A stretch of 64,000 nt of DNA from Gilvimarinus xylanilyticus. GTDB taxonomy: Bacteria > Pseudomonadota > Gammaproteobacteria > Pseudomonadales > Cellvibrionaceae. The notes under the pieces were generated by a model. That model did not search any database. It saw nothing but the letters and a program-made list of their open reading frames with translations, and was not told the DNA's origin. This document shows, in pieces, positions 18,200 to 27,530 of the stretch. Within the stretch, counting starts at the first letter, position 1; each line of letters starts with the position of its first letter. The DNA is taken from contig NZ_JAMFTH010000001.1 in NCBI RefSeq assembly GCF_024195295.1, positions 124,001-188,000 on the forward strand, given 5' to 3'. Position numbers and translations under genes: made by a program.

Positions 18200-18468
18200 T
18201 AGGGCCTGTTCACGCTAATTAAGTGCGCCTGCTGGAAGCCAGTTTTGTTTCCAGCTAGGCGCCGTGAGCGAAGTTTGGTTATTCCAAATAAGCGATCGGC
18301 AACAACGCTGGGGACAAAACTGGCTCCAGCCCTTCGGGTTGCGGCTAAAAATCCGCCACTCTGCGTTGCTCGTCGTTCATTTGGAATAACCAAACCACTC
18401 TCCTCGCGCCTTGATTGACGAATTTTTAGTCACAACAGGCTGCATTTAATTAGCGTGAACAGGCCCTA
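18200..18468 (-). repeat. 269-bp MITE-like inverted-repeat element, copy 2
   Basis: Same length as the element at 1509-1777 and in inverse orientation. Terminal repeats of 22 bp (18200-18221 and 18447-18468) are perfect with respect to each other and differ from copy 1 by the same compensated A/G change on both ends (CACGC instead of CACAC). The outer TA dinucleotides suggest TA target duplication. It sits between the catalase terminator and the pdxH promoter and interrupts no recognisable gene. Confidence 0.85.
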
Positions 18469-18531
18469 GGAGCCACACAACTTTCTCAGCGCTGAAGCGT
18501 ATAATGCATCTCAGAGATAAGAGGTGTGTTT

Positions 18532-19173
18532 ATGAGTCATATGTACGAAACCAAAAGGCGCGAATACACCCAAGGTGGCTTGCGTCGCGCCGACTTGGCC
18601 AATTCCCCCTATACCCAATTTGAACGCTGGTTTAATCAGGCTGAAGCCGGAGGAGTGAGCGACCCTACGGCGATGGTTCTGGCAACGGTGTCCGCCGATG
18701 GCCAGCCGTCCCAGCGTATTGTGCTGTTAAAGCAATTGGACGAACGCGGCTTTGTGTTTTTTACCAACTACAACAGCCGCAAAGGGCGCGAACTGGCTGG
18801 CAACCTTAACGCGAGCTTGCTGTTTCCCTGGCAGATGTTTGATCGCCAGGTAAAAGTGTGCGGCCGGGTAGAAAAACTTCAGCGCTCGGTCTCCGAAGCC
18901 TACTTTGCCTCGCGTCCGCGCACCAGCCAATTAGCAGCCTGGGCGTCGCCGCAAAGCGACGTGATAGCCTCGCGCGAGCAGCTGCAGGAAAAGTATAACC
19001 AGCTGGAGCAACAGTATGCCGACGGCGATATTCCCACTCCCGAGCACTGGGGCGGCTACCGAGTGGTGCCCGCCGAAGTCGAGTTCTGGCAGGGTGGTGC
19101 CCATCGTCTGCACGATTGTTTCCGTTATCGGTACGAGAACAATCAGTGGTCTATTGATCGAGTGGGGCCCTAA
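18532..19173 (+). CDS. pdxH: Pyridoxamine 5'-phosphate oxidase
   Basis: FMN-dependent oxidase making pyridoxal 5'-phosphate, 213 residues. ATG 18532 is preferred because GAGG is 7 bases upstream; an in-frame GTG at 18526 adds two residues only. Family landmarks: 'R-R-E-Y-T-Q-G-G-L' near the N-terminus, 'QPSQRIVLLKQLDERGFVFFTNYNSRKGREL' (FMN phosphate binding), 'SRPRTSQLAAWASPQS', and the C-terminal 'VEFWQGGAHRLHDCFRY' and 'DRVGP'. Its stop shares a base with the next gene's start (TAATG), so the two are translationally coupled. Confidence 0.95.
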   Translation: MSHMYETKRREYTQGGLRRADLANSPYTQFERWFNQAEAGGVSDPTAMVLATVSADGQPSQRIVLLKQLDERGFVFFTNYNSRKGRELAGNLNASLLFPWQMFDRQVKVCGRVEKLQRSVSEAYFASRPRTSQLAAWASPQSDVIASREQLQEKYNQLEQQYADGDIPTPEHWGGYRVVPAEVEFWQGGAHRLHDCFRYRYENNQWSIDRVGP

Positions 19174-20159
19174 TGCCTTCGCCTAAGTTGATGCGGGCCA
19201 TTGTTCACGAAACTCGCGAAGCGGCGGGTTTAAAGCTCCACCAGTTGCCCGTACCTCAGCCAGGGGCGGAAGAGGTGTTGATTCGCGTAAAGGCCTGTGG
19301 CGTCAACCGGCCCGATGTGTTGCAGCGCCAGGGGCTTTATCCGCCGCCGCCCGGCGCGAGTCACCGGTTGGGGCTTGAGGTGGCCGGTGAGATTGTCGCT
19401 GTGGGGGATAGTGTCCATTCGCTTGAGTTAGGACAGACGGTCTGCGCCCTGGTTAATGGCGGAGGTTACAGCGACTACTGCCTTGCCAGTGCCGGGCAAG
19501 TACTGCCGGTACCGAAGGGTTTATCAATGGTTCAGGCGGCGGCCCTACCCGAAACCTTCTTTACCGTGTGGCACAATGTATTTCAGCGCGGTCAGCTTAA
19601 GGCGGGCGAAATCTTATTGGTGCACGGCGCCGGTAGCGGTATTGGCACTACGGCCATTCAGTTGGCGGTGAACCTGGGCGCGCGGGTAGTGGCGAGCGCC
19701 GGTGGCCCGGAAAAGTGTGATGCCGCGATAACCCTTGGTGCCGAGCGCGCCATTGACTACCACACAGAGGATTTTGTGGCGGTGGTTCGCGAGCTCGGCG
19801 GTGCCGATGTGATTCTGGATATGGTCGGTGGGGATTACATCGCGCGCAACATAAAAGCTGCCAAACCCGACGGCCGCATTGTTAATATCGCCTATTTACA
19901 GAGCAGCAAAGCCGAACTGGATTTTATGCCGGTGATGCTCAAGCGATTAACCTTAACCGGCTCAACGTTACGCGCACAAAGCGCTGAGCGTAAAAAACAA
20001 ATTGCACAACAATTATTGCAAAACGTCTGGCCACTACTAGGCGCCAAGCAAATAGCCCCGGTGATTGCCGCCAGTTTCCCGCTTGAGCGAGCCGATGAGG
20101 CTCATGCGTTAATGGAATCCAATCGTCATATTGGCAAAATTGTTTTAACCACAGAATAA
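19173..20159 (+). CDS. NAD(P)H-quinone oxidoreductase of the PIG3/zeta-crystallin type
   Basis: Zinc-free medium-chain reductase, 328 residues: N-terminal GroES-like domain with 'GVNRPDVLQRQGLYPPPPGASHRLGLEVAGEI' characteristic of the TP53I3/PIG3 family, and the Rossmann motif V-H-G-A-G-S-G-I-G-T-T-A (~152-163). It reduces quinones with NADPH. The start overlaps the pdxH stop, and a CoA-transferase gene follows after 6 bases, so the three form one operon; a metabolic link between them is not obvious. Confidence 0.9.
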   Translation: MPSPKLMRAIVHETREAAGLKLHQLPVPQPGAEEVLIRVKACGVNRPDVLQRQGLYPPPPGASHRLGLEVAGEIVAVGDSVHSLELGQTVCALVNGGGYSDYCLASAGQVLPVPKGLSMVQAAALPETFFTVWHNVFQRGQLKAGEILLVHGAGSGIGTTAIQLAVNLGARVVASAGGPEKCDAAITLGAERAIDYHTEDFVAVVRELGGADVILDMVGGDYIARNIKAAKPDGRIVNIAYLQSSKAELDFMPVMLKRLTLTGSTLRAQSAERKKQIAQQLLQNVWPLLGAKQIAPVIAASFPLERADEAHALMESNRHIGKIVLTTE

Positions 20160-20165
20160 AAAATT

Positions 20166-21365
20166 ATGGATGCGAAAACCAAACCCCTCGCTGGTCTCCG
20201 GGTGATTGAATTTGGTCAGCTGATTGCCGGGCCTTTTGCGGGAAGCCTGCTGGCTTATTTCGGCGCCGAGGTGATTAAGATTGAGCCGCCGGGAAAGGGC
20301 GACCCGATTCGCGGTTGGCGGGCGGTGGAAAACGGCACTTCATTTTGGTGGCGTTCGATTGGGCGCAATAAAAAAAGTGTCACCCTGAACCTCAAAAATC
20401 CGGAAGGCGCCGCTTTGGCCAAACAGCTGTGCGCCGGTGCCGATGCCATTATCGAAAACTTTCGCCCCGGGGTCATGGAATCCTGGGGGCTGGGCCCGGA
20501 TGATCTAAAAGCGGATAACCCCCAGCTGGTGTACGCGCGTATTTCCGGTTACGGCCAAGACGGCCCCTACAGTAACAAACCGGGTTTTGCCTCGGTGTGC
20601 GAAGGCTTTAGCGGCTTTCGTTACGTGAATGGCCACCCGGGCGAGGCGCCGGTCAGGCCCAATTTAAGTATTGGCGATTCTATTGCCGGCTTGCACGCCG
20701 CCTTTGGTGTGGTTATGGCCTTGCTCGGACGCGAGCGCGGGCAGAGTGAGGGCCAGGTGGTGGATGTGGCGCTCTATGAGTCCATGTTCAATTTAATGGA
20801 GGCAGTGGTGCCGGAGTTCTCCGGCGCAGGTATGGTGCGCGAGCCTTCGGGTACCACGGTCACCGGCATTGTACCCACCAACACCTACCGCTGCCGCGAT
20901 GGCAAGTACGTGGTGATTGGCGGTAACGGCGATTCGATTTTTCGCCGCTTGATGGAAGCGTTGGAGCGCCCTGATCTTGCTCGTGATCCGCGTATGGCGG
21001 ATAACGCCGGGCGGGTGGAATGTGAAAACGAGATCGATCAGGTGCTGGCCGACTGGTGCCGTGCGCGTGCCTCTGAGCAGGTTTTGTCGGTATTGGAGCA
21101 GGCCCGTGTGCCCGCCGGCCCCATTTACTCGGTCGCCGATATGTTTGCCGATCCCCATTACCGTGCGCGCCAGATGTTTGAGGCGGTCGAAATAGACGGC
21201 CGCACGTTGGAAATACCCGCTATGCTGCCCAAGCTACGGGGAACGCCGGGTGAAACCCTGTGGCCCGGTGGCAACGTGGGCGACGAGACCTGGCAGGTAC
21301 TGCAGGACACCGTGGGGCTTAGTGCCGAGGCTCTGACGCGGTTGCGAGAGAGAGGGGTTGTTTAG
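20166..21365 (+). CDS. CaiB/BaiF family (class III) CoA-transferase
   Basis: Moves CoA between carboxylic acids. 399 residues, typical length. N-terminal 'LAGLRVIEFGQLIAGPFAGSLLAYFGAEVIKIEPP' is the family hallmark; the catalytic Asp of class III transferases is Asp171 in I-G-D-S-I-A-G-L-H. The C-terminal small domain ('KYVVIGGNGDSIFRRLMEAL') is complete. Substrate acids are not predictable. Last gene of the pdxH operon. Confidence 0.9.
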   Translation: MDAKTKPLAGLRVIEFGQLIAGPFAGSLLAYFGAEVIKIEPPGKGDPIRGWRAVENGTSFWWRSIGRNKKSVTLNLKNPEGAALAKQLCAGADAIIENFRPGVMESWGLGPDDLKADNPQLVYARISGYGQDGPYSNKPGFASVCEGFSGFRYVNGHPGEAPVRPNLSIGDSIAGLHAAFGVVMALLGRERGQSEGQVVDVALYESMFNLMEAVVPEFSGAGMVREPSGTTVTGIVPTNTYRCRDGKYVVIGGNGDSIFRRLMEALERPDLARDPRMADNAGRVECENEIDQVLADWCRARASEQVLSVLEQARVPAGPIYSVADMFADPHYRARQMFEAVEIDGRTLEIPAMLPKLRGTPGETLWPGGNVGDETWQVLQDTVGLSAEALTRLRERGVV

Positions 21366-21434
21366 CCTGAGCGCTCCGCTGAGCTGACAGAGCCCGAAGA
21401 AATTGGGTGAGTGAGAAGAAAATCACAGAAACGC

Positions 21435-21448
21435 TTGACAACGTTGTC
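21435..21448 (+). promoter_or_regulatory. LacI-type operator palindrome overlapping a -35-like TTGACA
   Basis: GACAACGTTGTC (21437-21448) is a perfect 12-bp palindrome whose first bases are part of TTGACA (21435-21440), about 190 bases ahead of the TonB-receptor gene. Palindromes with a central CG and this symmetry are typical LacI/GalR-family operators. No LacI gene is in the window, and a good -10 at 17-bp spacing is not evident. Confidence 0.5.
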
Positions 21449-21637
21449 TGTATGGTAGTAAAAACAGTACCAGATTTTTTATTTTTTTATGAAAATAAAT
21501 ATCACGGTGAGTTGAGAGGCGTTGTGTTTCCTTCAGTTACGAGCTGGTTGTAAAGAGTGTGGATTGATACTGAGCCACGGGGAAGCCATTGTCAGAAAGA
21601 TTCTGAGCAAAAAAAGAAACGGTAAGCCAAGGGGATT

Positions 21638-24600
21638 ATGACTATGCAATTCAGTAGAAAGCTCTTGAGCCTCGCAGTGTGCGCGGCGACCACAGGTATG
21701 GCGGTATCGGGCGTATCGGCGCAAGAGAGCGCCAGTGACGAACAGTTGGTAGAAGAAGTTGTCGTGCGCGGTATGCGTCAGAGTATCGAAAGTGCGCAAG
21801 ACATGAAGCGCTTTGCGGATACGGTTAAAGACGTTATTACAGCTTCAGATATTGGCGCGCTGCCGGATAAGAGTGTGACCGAAGCGCTGCAGCGCGTACC
21901 CGGTGTAACGATTGAACGCTTCGCCTCGTCGGATGACCCAAAACACTACGCCGATGAAGGTACCGGTGTACTGGTACGCGGTTTGGATCGGGTGCGCTCC
22001 GAAGTCAATGGTCGCGATGCCTTCAGTGCAAACCCCTATGGTGGCCTGAATTACGAAGATTTTCCGGCCGAGCTTTTGGGGGCGGTGGAAGTTGTTAAAA
22101 ACCAAACCGCCGATAAAATTTCGGGCGGTATTGCCGGTACCGTAAACCTGATTTCACGCAAGCCATTTGATTCTGACGATCAGATAATTTCCTTTACTGC
22201 CAAGGGTAACTACGGCGATTACCGCGAAGAGTGGACGCCTTCTTTCTCCGCACTGTTTTCGGATTCCTGGGAGACCAGCGCCGGTCGTTTTGGCTTTTTG
22301 ATCTCCGGCGCTTTCTCTGAATACAAAACCCGCGGCGATGGTGTAGGCCTGGGTAATTTCCACTCGCGCAGCGATGAATACTATCGTGGCTCGTGGGATG
22401 AGTGGGGCACCTTGCAAGGCGCGCCGGGTAAAGTAGAAGGTTATTACGATGGTCCCTGTGTACCTAACGCCCTGGGCTGGATGCCCGAGTGTAATGGTGT
22501 GCCCGCTGAGCTGATTACCGCCGAAACGGCCGAAGCGCCACCGGTTGATGGTGACCCTTTGCCGGGCCAGCCCGCTGGCGAAGTGTGGTATGTGCCGGCT
22601 AACTACCATCTCAGTACCGCAGAGAATGACCGCGAGCGTCAGGGTTTAACAGCGTCTTTGCAGTGGGCTAATAACGATGAAACCATCGTTACCACCTTAG
22701 AGCACATCAGCTCTGAAGCTTCCCTGGAGTGGCGCGAGCGGGTTATTGCTTCGGGTGATCGCGGCTTTGTCAGTGGCACGGGTAACGCCGTGGTGTGGAC
22801 GGAAGAAGATGGCCGTCCTATCACCACCACCGAAGATGGCTTTTTAACCTCTGGGGTTGGGGCCAATGCGGATATCAACTTCCCACTGCAGTTCCGCAGT
22901 CGCTGGAATTACAACGAAGATACGGTTGAAGATACCTCGTTTAATGTTGAGTTAAACCCCATTGACCGCCTAAAAGTGGTATTGGATTATCAGCACGTGG
23001 ATTCAACCCAAACCACTCACAACTACAACTTAACCAGTCGGGTGCGTGGCGACCTGACCGCCGAGGTGGCGCCGTTTTTCCTCGATTTGCGCGGCGATAC
23101 GCCAACCATTGAGTACTTAAATTCGCGTGTATCCGACCCCACCATCAATACCGTGTCGGACGCCCCTAACCCGGATCTATACCTGGGTAACGGCATGCAG
23201 CAAGAGGTGCGCTCTGACGCCTCTATGGATGCCTTTAAGGTTGATTTGGAATACGCCTTCGATGGCCCGCTTACCGCCATTAAAGGCGGTGCTTACTACT
23301 CGGATAAAGAGCTGGAAATTGGCGATACCGAGTACTCTAACTGGACGGCGCTGGGTACTCCGTGGGTACAGGGTGATCGCTACAATGCGTCGCCACAACA
23401 ACAGCCAGACCTGTTTGAGCGGGTAAGCTTCGCCGATCACTACAATGGTGAAGTGGTGCAGGGCGAGTACAACAGCTTCCTGTTCCCGCGCATGGATTTG
23501 GTAGAGGATTTTGCCAATACTCTACGCGATGGCTGTGGTGTGTGGAATGCGGTGGGTAATGCCAGTGATGGCAGTGGTCGCTGTGGGGTTCCCTACCAGG
23601 ATATGAACAACCGGGTTGACGGTCCCTTCTCTGTGTATCAGTTGAGCTCGTCTGGCGAAGAGCGTACCGAGGCGTATATTCGCGGCGACTTCGAGTTCGA
23701 CAATATGGCCATGCCACTTAGAGGTAATGTCGGTTTGCGCTATGTAAGCTATCAGCTTGAGTCTACCGGCTTTGAAGTACTGCCGCCGGTGGATAAGCGC
23801 GGCACCGATTCACTGGCCGACGTTATTGCAAACGATCATCCGGATTTGTACGCGCTGGCCGATGGCAGCGCCGAGCAGAGCACGGTACAGGGCACTGACT
23901 ATGACACAGTGCTGCCAAGCTTGAACTTAAGTTTGGGGTTAACCGACGACTTGGTGCTGCGCTTTGCCGCGTCTAAGGCGCTTTACTATCCCAGTCTGCT
24001 GGACAGCCGCAACAGCATGGTGGTGAGCCTGGACTATGAAAATGTGCTGCAAGATCCATCCTCGGGCCGCGATGAAGTCACCAACCCGGTGGTGGGCATT
24101 GACGATATCGAAATTACCGCCGTATCGCGTAATCCCTATCTGGAGCCGGAAGAATCCGTTAATTTGGATTTAACTCTGGAGTGGTACTTTGCTCCGGTGG
24201 GTTCGGTGAGTATGGCCTTGTTCCAGAAAGATCTGGATAACATTATTCGCAATAAGAGCTTTGCCTACGAGCTGGATCACGCCGGTTACACCTATCCGGT
24301 ATCGGCCTACGGCCCGGATAACACCGGCTCGGGCACCATTCGCGGGGCGGAATTCTCTTACCAGCAGTTCTACGACTTTTTACCCGGCGCCTGGAGTGGT
24401 TTAGGTCTGCAGTTCAACTACACCTATATCGACCAGGACGGGCTGGAAGATCCGCTGAACGAAAGCCCCTCGGATTTGATTTTCAACAACGACGGTTCTC
24501 AGGTAACGGATAACCGCAACAGCTTCCGCGTATTCTCGGGCTTGCCGCTACAGGGGTACTCGGATGAAAACCTGAACATTGTCGGTATGTACGAGTATGG

Positions 24601-24883
24601 CGATGTATCCTTGCGGGTGGCCTACAACTGGCGCTCAGAGTATCTGCTGACTCGTCGTGAGTCGGAAGAGTTTGTACCGGCTTACGCTGAACCTGTGGAT
24701 CATCTGGATGCGAGCTTTTACTACACCATCAACGATAATTGGAAAGTGGGTATCGAGGGCAGCAACTTGCTTAACTCGGAAACCAAAACTCAGTACCAGT
24801 TGAACCAAGAGGGTGATAAAACCCAGGCACTTAGCTTTACCACAGATCGTCGCTACGCTCTGAGTGTACGCGCTACCTTCTGA
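21638..24883 (+). CDS. TonB-dependent receptor (Xanthomonas/Caulobacter carbohydrate type)
   Basis: Outer-membrane active transporter of 1081 residues, long for the superfamily but usual for the TIGR01782-type receptors of polysaccharide degraders. Signal peptide to about residue 28 (V-S-A/Q-E-S), TonB-box-like E-E-V-V-V (39-43), plug domain ~50-175 ('ASDIGALPDKSVTEALQRVPGVTIER', 'GTVNLISRKPF'), then a 22-strand barrel ending R-A-T-F with terminal Phe. AAGGGG stands just upstream of the ATG; a second ATG two codons in is also possible. A LacI-like palindrome lies upstream and a strong terminator downstream. The nearby JmjC and halogenase genes are frequent companions of this receptor type. 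The imported ligand is unknown. Confidence 0.92.
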   Translation: MTMQFSRKLLSLAVCAATTGMAVSGVSAQESASDEQLVEEVVVRGMRQSIESAQDMKRFADTVKDVITASDIGALPDKSVTEALQRVPGVTIERFASSDDPKHYADEGTGVLVRGLDRVRSEVNGRDAFSANPYGGLNYEDFPAELLGAVEVVKNQTADKISGGIAGTVNLISRKPFDSDDQIISFTAKGNYGDYREEWTPSFSALFSDSWETSAGRFGFLISGAFSEYKTRGDGVGLGNFHSRSDEYYRGSWDEWGTLQGAPGKVEGYYDGPCVPNALGWMPECNGVPAELITAETAEAPPVDGDPLPGQPAGEVWYVPANYHLSTAENDRERQGLTASLQWANNDETIVTTLEHISSEASLEWRERVIASGDRGFVSGTGNAVVWTEEDGRPITTTEDGFLTSGVGANADINFPLQFRSRWNYNEDTVEDTSFNVELNPIDRLKVVLDYQHVDSTQTTHNYNLTSRVRGDLTAEVAPFFLDLRGDTPTIEYLNSRVSDPTINTVSDAPNPDLYLGNGMQQEVRSDASMDAFKVDLEYAFDGPLTAIKGGAYYSDKELEIGDTEYSNWTALGTPWVQGDRYNASPQQQPDLFERVSFADHYNGEVVQGEYNSFLFPRMDLVEDFANTLRDGCGVWNAVGNASDGSGRCGVPYQDMNNRVDGPFSVYQLSSSGEERTEAYIRGDFEFDNMAMPLRGNVGLRYVSYQLESTGFEVLPPVDKRGTDSLADVIANDHPDLYALADGSAEQSTVQGTDYDTVLPSLNLSLGLTDDLVLRFAASKALYYPSLLDSRNSMVVSLDYENVLQDPSSGRDEVTNPVVGIDDIEITAVSRNPYLEPEESVNLDLTLEWYFAPVGSVSMALFQKDLDNIIRNKSFAYELDHAGYTYPVSAYGPDNTGSGTIRGAEFSYQQFYDFLPGAWSGLGLQFNYTYIDQDGLEDPLNESPSDLIFNNDGSQVTDNRNSFRVFSGLPLQGYSDENLNIVGMYEYGDVSLRVAYNWRSEYLLTRRESEEFVPAYAEPVDHLDASFYYTINDNWKVGIEGSNLLNSETKTQYQLNQEGDKTQALSFTTDRRYALSVRATF

Positions 24884-24908
24884 TAAGTGTGAGCAAGTGA
24901 CGCAAGCG

Positions 24909-24942
24909 AATGCGCGCGATAGCTTCTATCGCGCGCATTTTT
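24909..24942 (+). terminator. Strong rho-independent terminator behind the TonB receptor
   Basis: A perfect 14-bp stem (24909-24922 with 24926-24939, sequence AATGCGCGCGATAG on the left), CTT loop, followed by Ts through 24942. It separates the receptor transcript from the JmjC/halogenase genes or attenuates read-through into them. Confidence 0.85.
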
Positions 24943-24991
24943 CGTTTAACTTGTCACTTTACCTACGCACATGCAGTAAAGCAGTTTCGCT

Positions 24992-26008
24992 ATGCAAAAT
25001 TTTTTAAGCTTTCCCGAGTATCGGGGTGTAAGCCGCGAGCAGTTTTTTAACGACATAGTGCCGCAGCAAAAACCCGTGGTCATTCGCGGTCTTGTGGGCG
25101 ACTGGCCGCTGGTTGAAGCAGCGTTGCAGTCGGATGAATATTTCTGTCGCTATCTTGCGCAGTTTTATCGGGGCGAGCACGTCAATGTAGTGCTCGGCCA
25201 TCCCGCCATTGAGGGGCGTTTTTTCTACAACGATAATCTGGACGGCTTTAATTATATTGAAGGCGGCGAGCGGCTGGATTTGTTCTTGGGGCGGTTGCTG
25301 GAGTTGGCCGGTCGCGACGTAAAACCCTCTGTGGCGGTACAGGGGATGGCGGTGGATAAAATTCTGCCGGGGTTGTCCGCCGCCAATCCGGCTGCTTTAT
25401 TCGCCGAGCCAGTGGCACCCAAGCTGTGGGTGGGTAATAAAGTGTCCGTCTCCGCGCACTATGACGGCTCCGATAACCTGGCCTGCGTCGTGGCCGGTAA
25501 GCGGCGCTTTGTGCTGTTCCCACCCGAGCAAGTGGCCAACTTGTATCCCGGGCCACTGGATTACACGCCCGCCGGTGCACCGGTGAGTTTAGTGTCGCTG
25601 CACGACCCGGATTTTGATCGCTACCCGCGTTACCGCGAGGCCTTAAAAAACGCCTACAGCGCCGTGCTTGAACCCGGCGATGCGATTTTTATTCCCATGC
25701 TTTGGTGGCACCACGTGGATTCGCTGGCCGAGGTTAACGGCTTGATGAATTACTGGTGGAATGGTTCGATCGGTAAGCCGCAACAAAAGCCTACGCCGTT
25801 ACAAAGTTTAAATTTCGCCGCTATGGCGATGCGCGATTTAACCCCCGCGCAGCGCAACGCCTGGCGAGCCATGTTTGATCACTATCTGTTTAAACAAGGG
25901 GAAGACCCTCAGTCTTATATTCCGACCCATAAACAGGGGGTACTGGGGGAAATGTCGCCGGAGTTTGAGCGCCAGGTTAAAGACTGGTTTATCCGCTTGT
26001 TGAAGTGA
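24992..26008 (+). CDS. Cupin_8/JmjC-like Fe(II)/2-oxoglutarate oxygenase-type protein
   Basis: Protein of 338 residues with the cupin_8 (JmjC-like) fold. Metal ligands are visible as H156-Y-D158 in 'SAHYDGSDN' and a second His at 240/241 in 'PMLWWHHVDSL'; K170 in 'VAGKRRFVLFPP' is placed to bind 2-oxoglutarate. Eukaryotic relatives (FIH, JMJD5) hydroxylate protein side chains; the bacterial substrate is unknown. The halogenase gene starts 11 bases downstream, and this trio with a TonB receptor recurs in marine and plant-associated Gram-negatives (established from general genomic knowledge, not checked here). Confidence 0.85.
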   Translation: MQNFLSFPEYRGVSREQFFNDIVPQQKPVVIRGLVGDWPLVEAALQSDEYFCRYLAQFYRGEHVNVVLGHPAIEGRFFYNDNLDGFNYIEGGERLDLFLGRLLELAGRDVKPSVAVQGMAVDKILPGLSAANPAALFAEPVAPKLWVGNKVSVSAHYDGSDNLACVVAGKRRFVLFPPEQVANLYPGPLDYTPAGAPVSLVSLHDPDFDRYPRYREALKNAYSAVLEPGDAIFIPMLWWHHVDSLAEVNGLMNYWWNGSIGKPQQKPTPLQSLNFAAMAMRDLTPAQRNAWRAMFDHYLFKQGEDPQSYIPTHKQGVLGEMSPEFERQVKDWFIRLLK

Positions 26009-26018
26009 GTCGCACAGT

Positions 26019-27530
26019 ATGAAGATAAAAAAAATCGCCATTGTGGGCGGCGGTACCGCCGGTTGGTTAGCGGCTAATTACCTCGGGCTATCCGTGGGCC
26101 GCGACCCAGAGGTGGAGATCTGCCTGATCGAATCCAAGGATGTACCCACCATTGGCGTCGGCGAGGGCACTGTGCCCAATATACGCGCTACTCTGCAGCG
26201 CTTTGGTATCGACGAGCGCGAGTTTATGGCCAAGTGTCAGGCCACCTTTAAGTTGGGTATCAAGTTTGCCAACTGGATGGACGCCGACAAGTACGGGGCG
26301 GATCATTATTACTATCATCCGTTTGTAGCGCCTTTTCCTGTGGGGGTGGATATCAGCCATTATTGGATGCACCACCAACAGCAAATGGCGTTTTCTGAAC
26401 TCTCGGCTATGCATGCGCTGGCCGAGCACAATATAGGCCCCAAGCATCCTTCGTCGTCTCCCTACGATGGGGTGGTGCACTACGCGTATCACTTTGATGC
26501 GGGAAAATTTGCGCAACTGCTCGCCGATAATGCCCTTACTCGCTTTGGCGTTCGGCACAAGTTTGCAACCATCGAACAGGTGGTGATGGGCGATGATGGC
26601 AGTATTGATCGCTTGCAGTTTGCCTCGGGCGGTGAAGAGGCGTTTGATTTTTATATCGACTGCTCGGGCTTTGCCTCGCGTTTACTGGGGCAGGCTTTGC
26701 AAGTGCCGTTTTTAGCGAAAACTGAGCAAATCCCAACGGACACGGCGCTGGCCGTACAGGTGCCGACCGAGCCCAGCGACGAGGTGCAGCCTTACACCAC
26801 CGCTAAAGCCCATAGTGCGGGATGGATTTGGGACATTCCCTTGCCTCACCGGCGCGGCACGGGCTTTGTGTATTCATCGTCGCACATGAGTGAGTCGCAG
26901 GCCGTGGCAGAGTTTTCCCGCTATCTGGGGTTTGATGCCGAAGCGGCGAATTTGCGCAAGGTGCCTATGCAGGCGGGGTATCGGCAATATTTCTGGCATA
27001 AAAACTGCGCCGCGCTGGGATTATCGCAAGGGTTTGTCGAGCCTTTGGAGGCCACCTCCATTATGGTAACGGATTTCTGTGCGGCGTTGCTGGCAGATCA
27101 TTTTCCCCGCGATACCGACGATATGGCGCTTTTATCGCGTCACTGCAACGACTGGGTGGAGTATATCTGGGAGCGCACCATCGATTTCATTCAGTTGCAC
27201 TATTGTATTTCCGATCGTCGGGACTCGGATTTCTGGGTCGATTGTACCGACCGAGCCAAGTTATCGGATGTGCTGGCCGAGCGATTGGCGCTGTGGAAAA
27301 TTGCTTCGCCCAAACGAACCGACTTTTTCAGCACGGTGGATTTATTCAATCAGCAAAGTTATATGTACGTGCTCTACGGCATGTATTTCCCCACCCGTTT
27401 ACCGGCCCTGAACCCGGCAGAAGTTCCGCTGGCAGAGGCGAAAATACGCGAGCACAACGCCTGGTGTGAGAAAGCGGTACAGGCGCTCAGCTCGCATCGC
27501 GCCTGGTTAAATCAGTTGCACAGCCGCTAA
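26019..27530 (+). CDS. Flavin-dependent tryptophan-halogenase family protein
   Basis: FADH2-dependent halogenase-family enzyme of 503 residues. FAD motif G-G-G-T-A-G (10-15), catalytic Lys78 in T-F-K-L-G-I-K-F (equivalent to PrnA Lys79), and the halogenase signature W269-I-W-D-I-P274. The 'GFVEPLEATS' segment carries the conserved active-site Glu. Family members halogenate tryptophan or indoles; relatives encoded next to TonB receptors (such as BrvH) act on free indole poorly and their natural substrates are unknown. A partner flavin reductase is not in the window. Likely co-transcribed with the JmjC-like gene. Confidence 0.88.
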   Translation: MKIKKIAIVGGGTAGWLAANYLGLSVGRDPEVEICLIESKDVPTIGVGEGTVPNIRATLQRFGIDEREFMAKCQATFKLGIKFANWMDADKYGADHYYYHPFVAPFPVGVDISHYWMHHQQQMAFSELSAMHALAEHNIGPKHPSSSPYDGVVHYAYHFDAGKFAQLLADNALTRFGVRHKFATIEQVVMGDDGSIDRLQFASGGEEAFDFYIDCSGFASRLLGQALQVPFLAKTEQIPTDTALAVQVPTEPSDEVQPYTTAKAHSAGWIWDIPLPHRRGTGFVYSSSHMSESQAVAEFSRYLGFDAEAANLRKVPMQAGYRQYFWHKNCAALGLSQGFVEPLEATSIMVTDFCAALLADHFPRDTDDMALLSRHCNDWVEYIWERTIDFIQLHYCISDRRDSDFWVDCTDRAKLSDVLAERLALWKIASPKRTDFFSTVDLFNQQSYMYVLYGMYFPTRLPALNPAEVPLAEAKIREHNAWCEKAVQALSSHRAWLNQLHSR

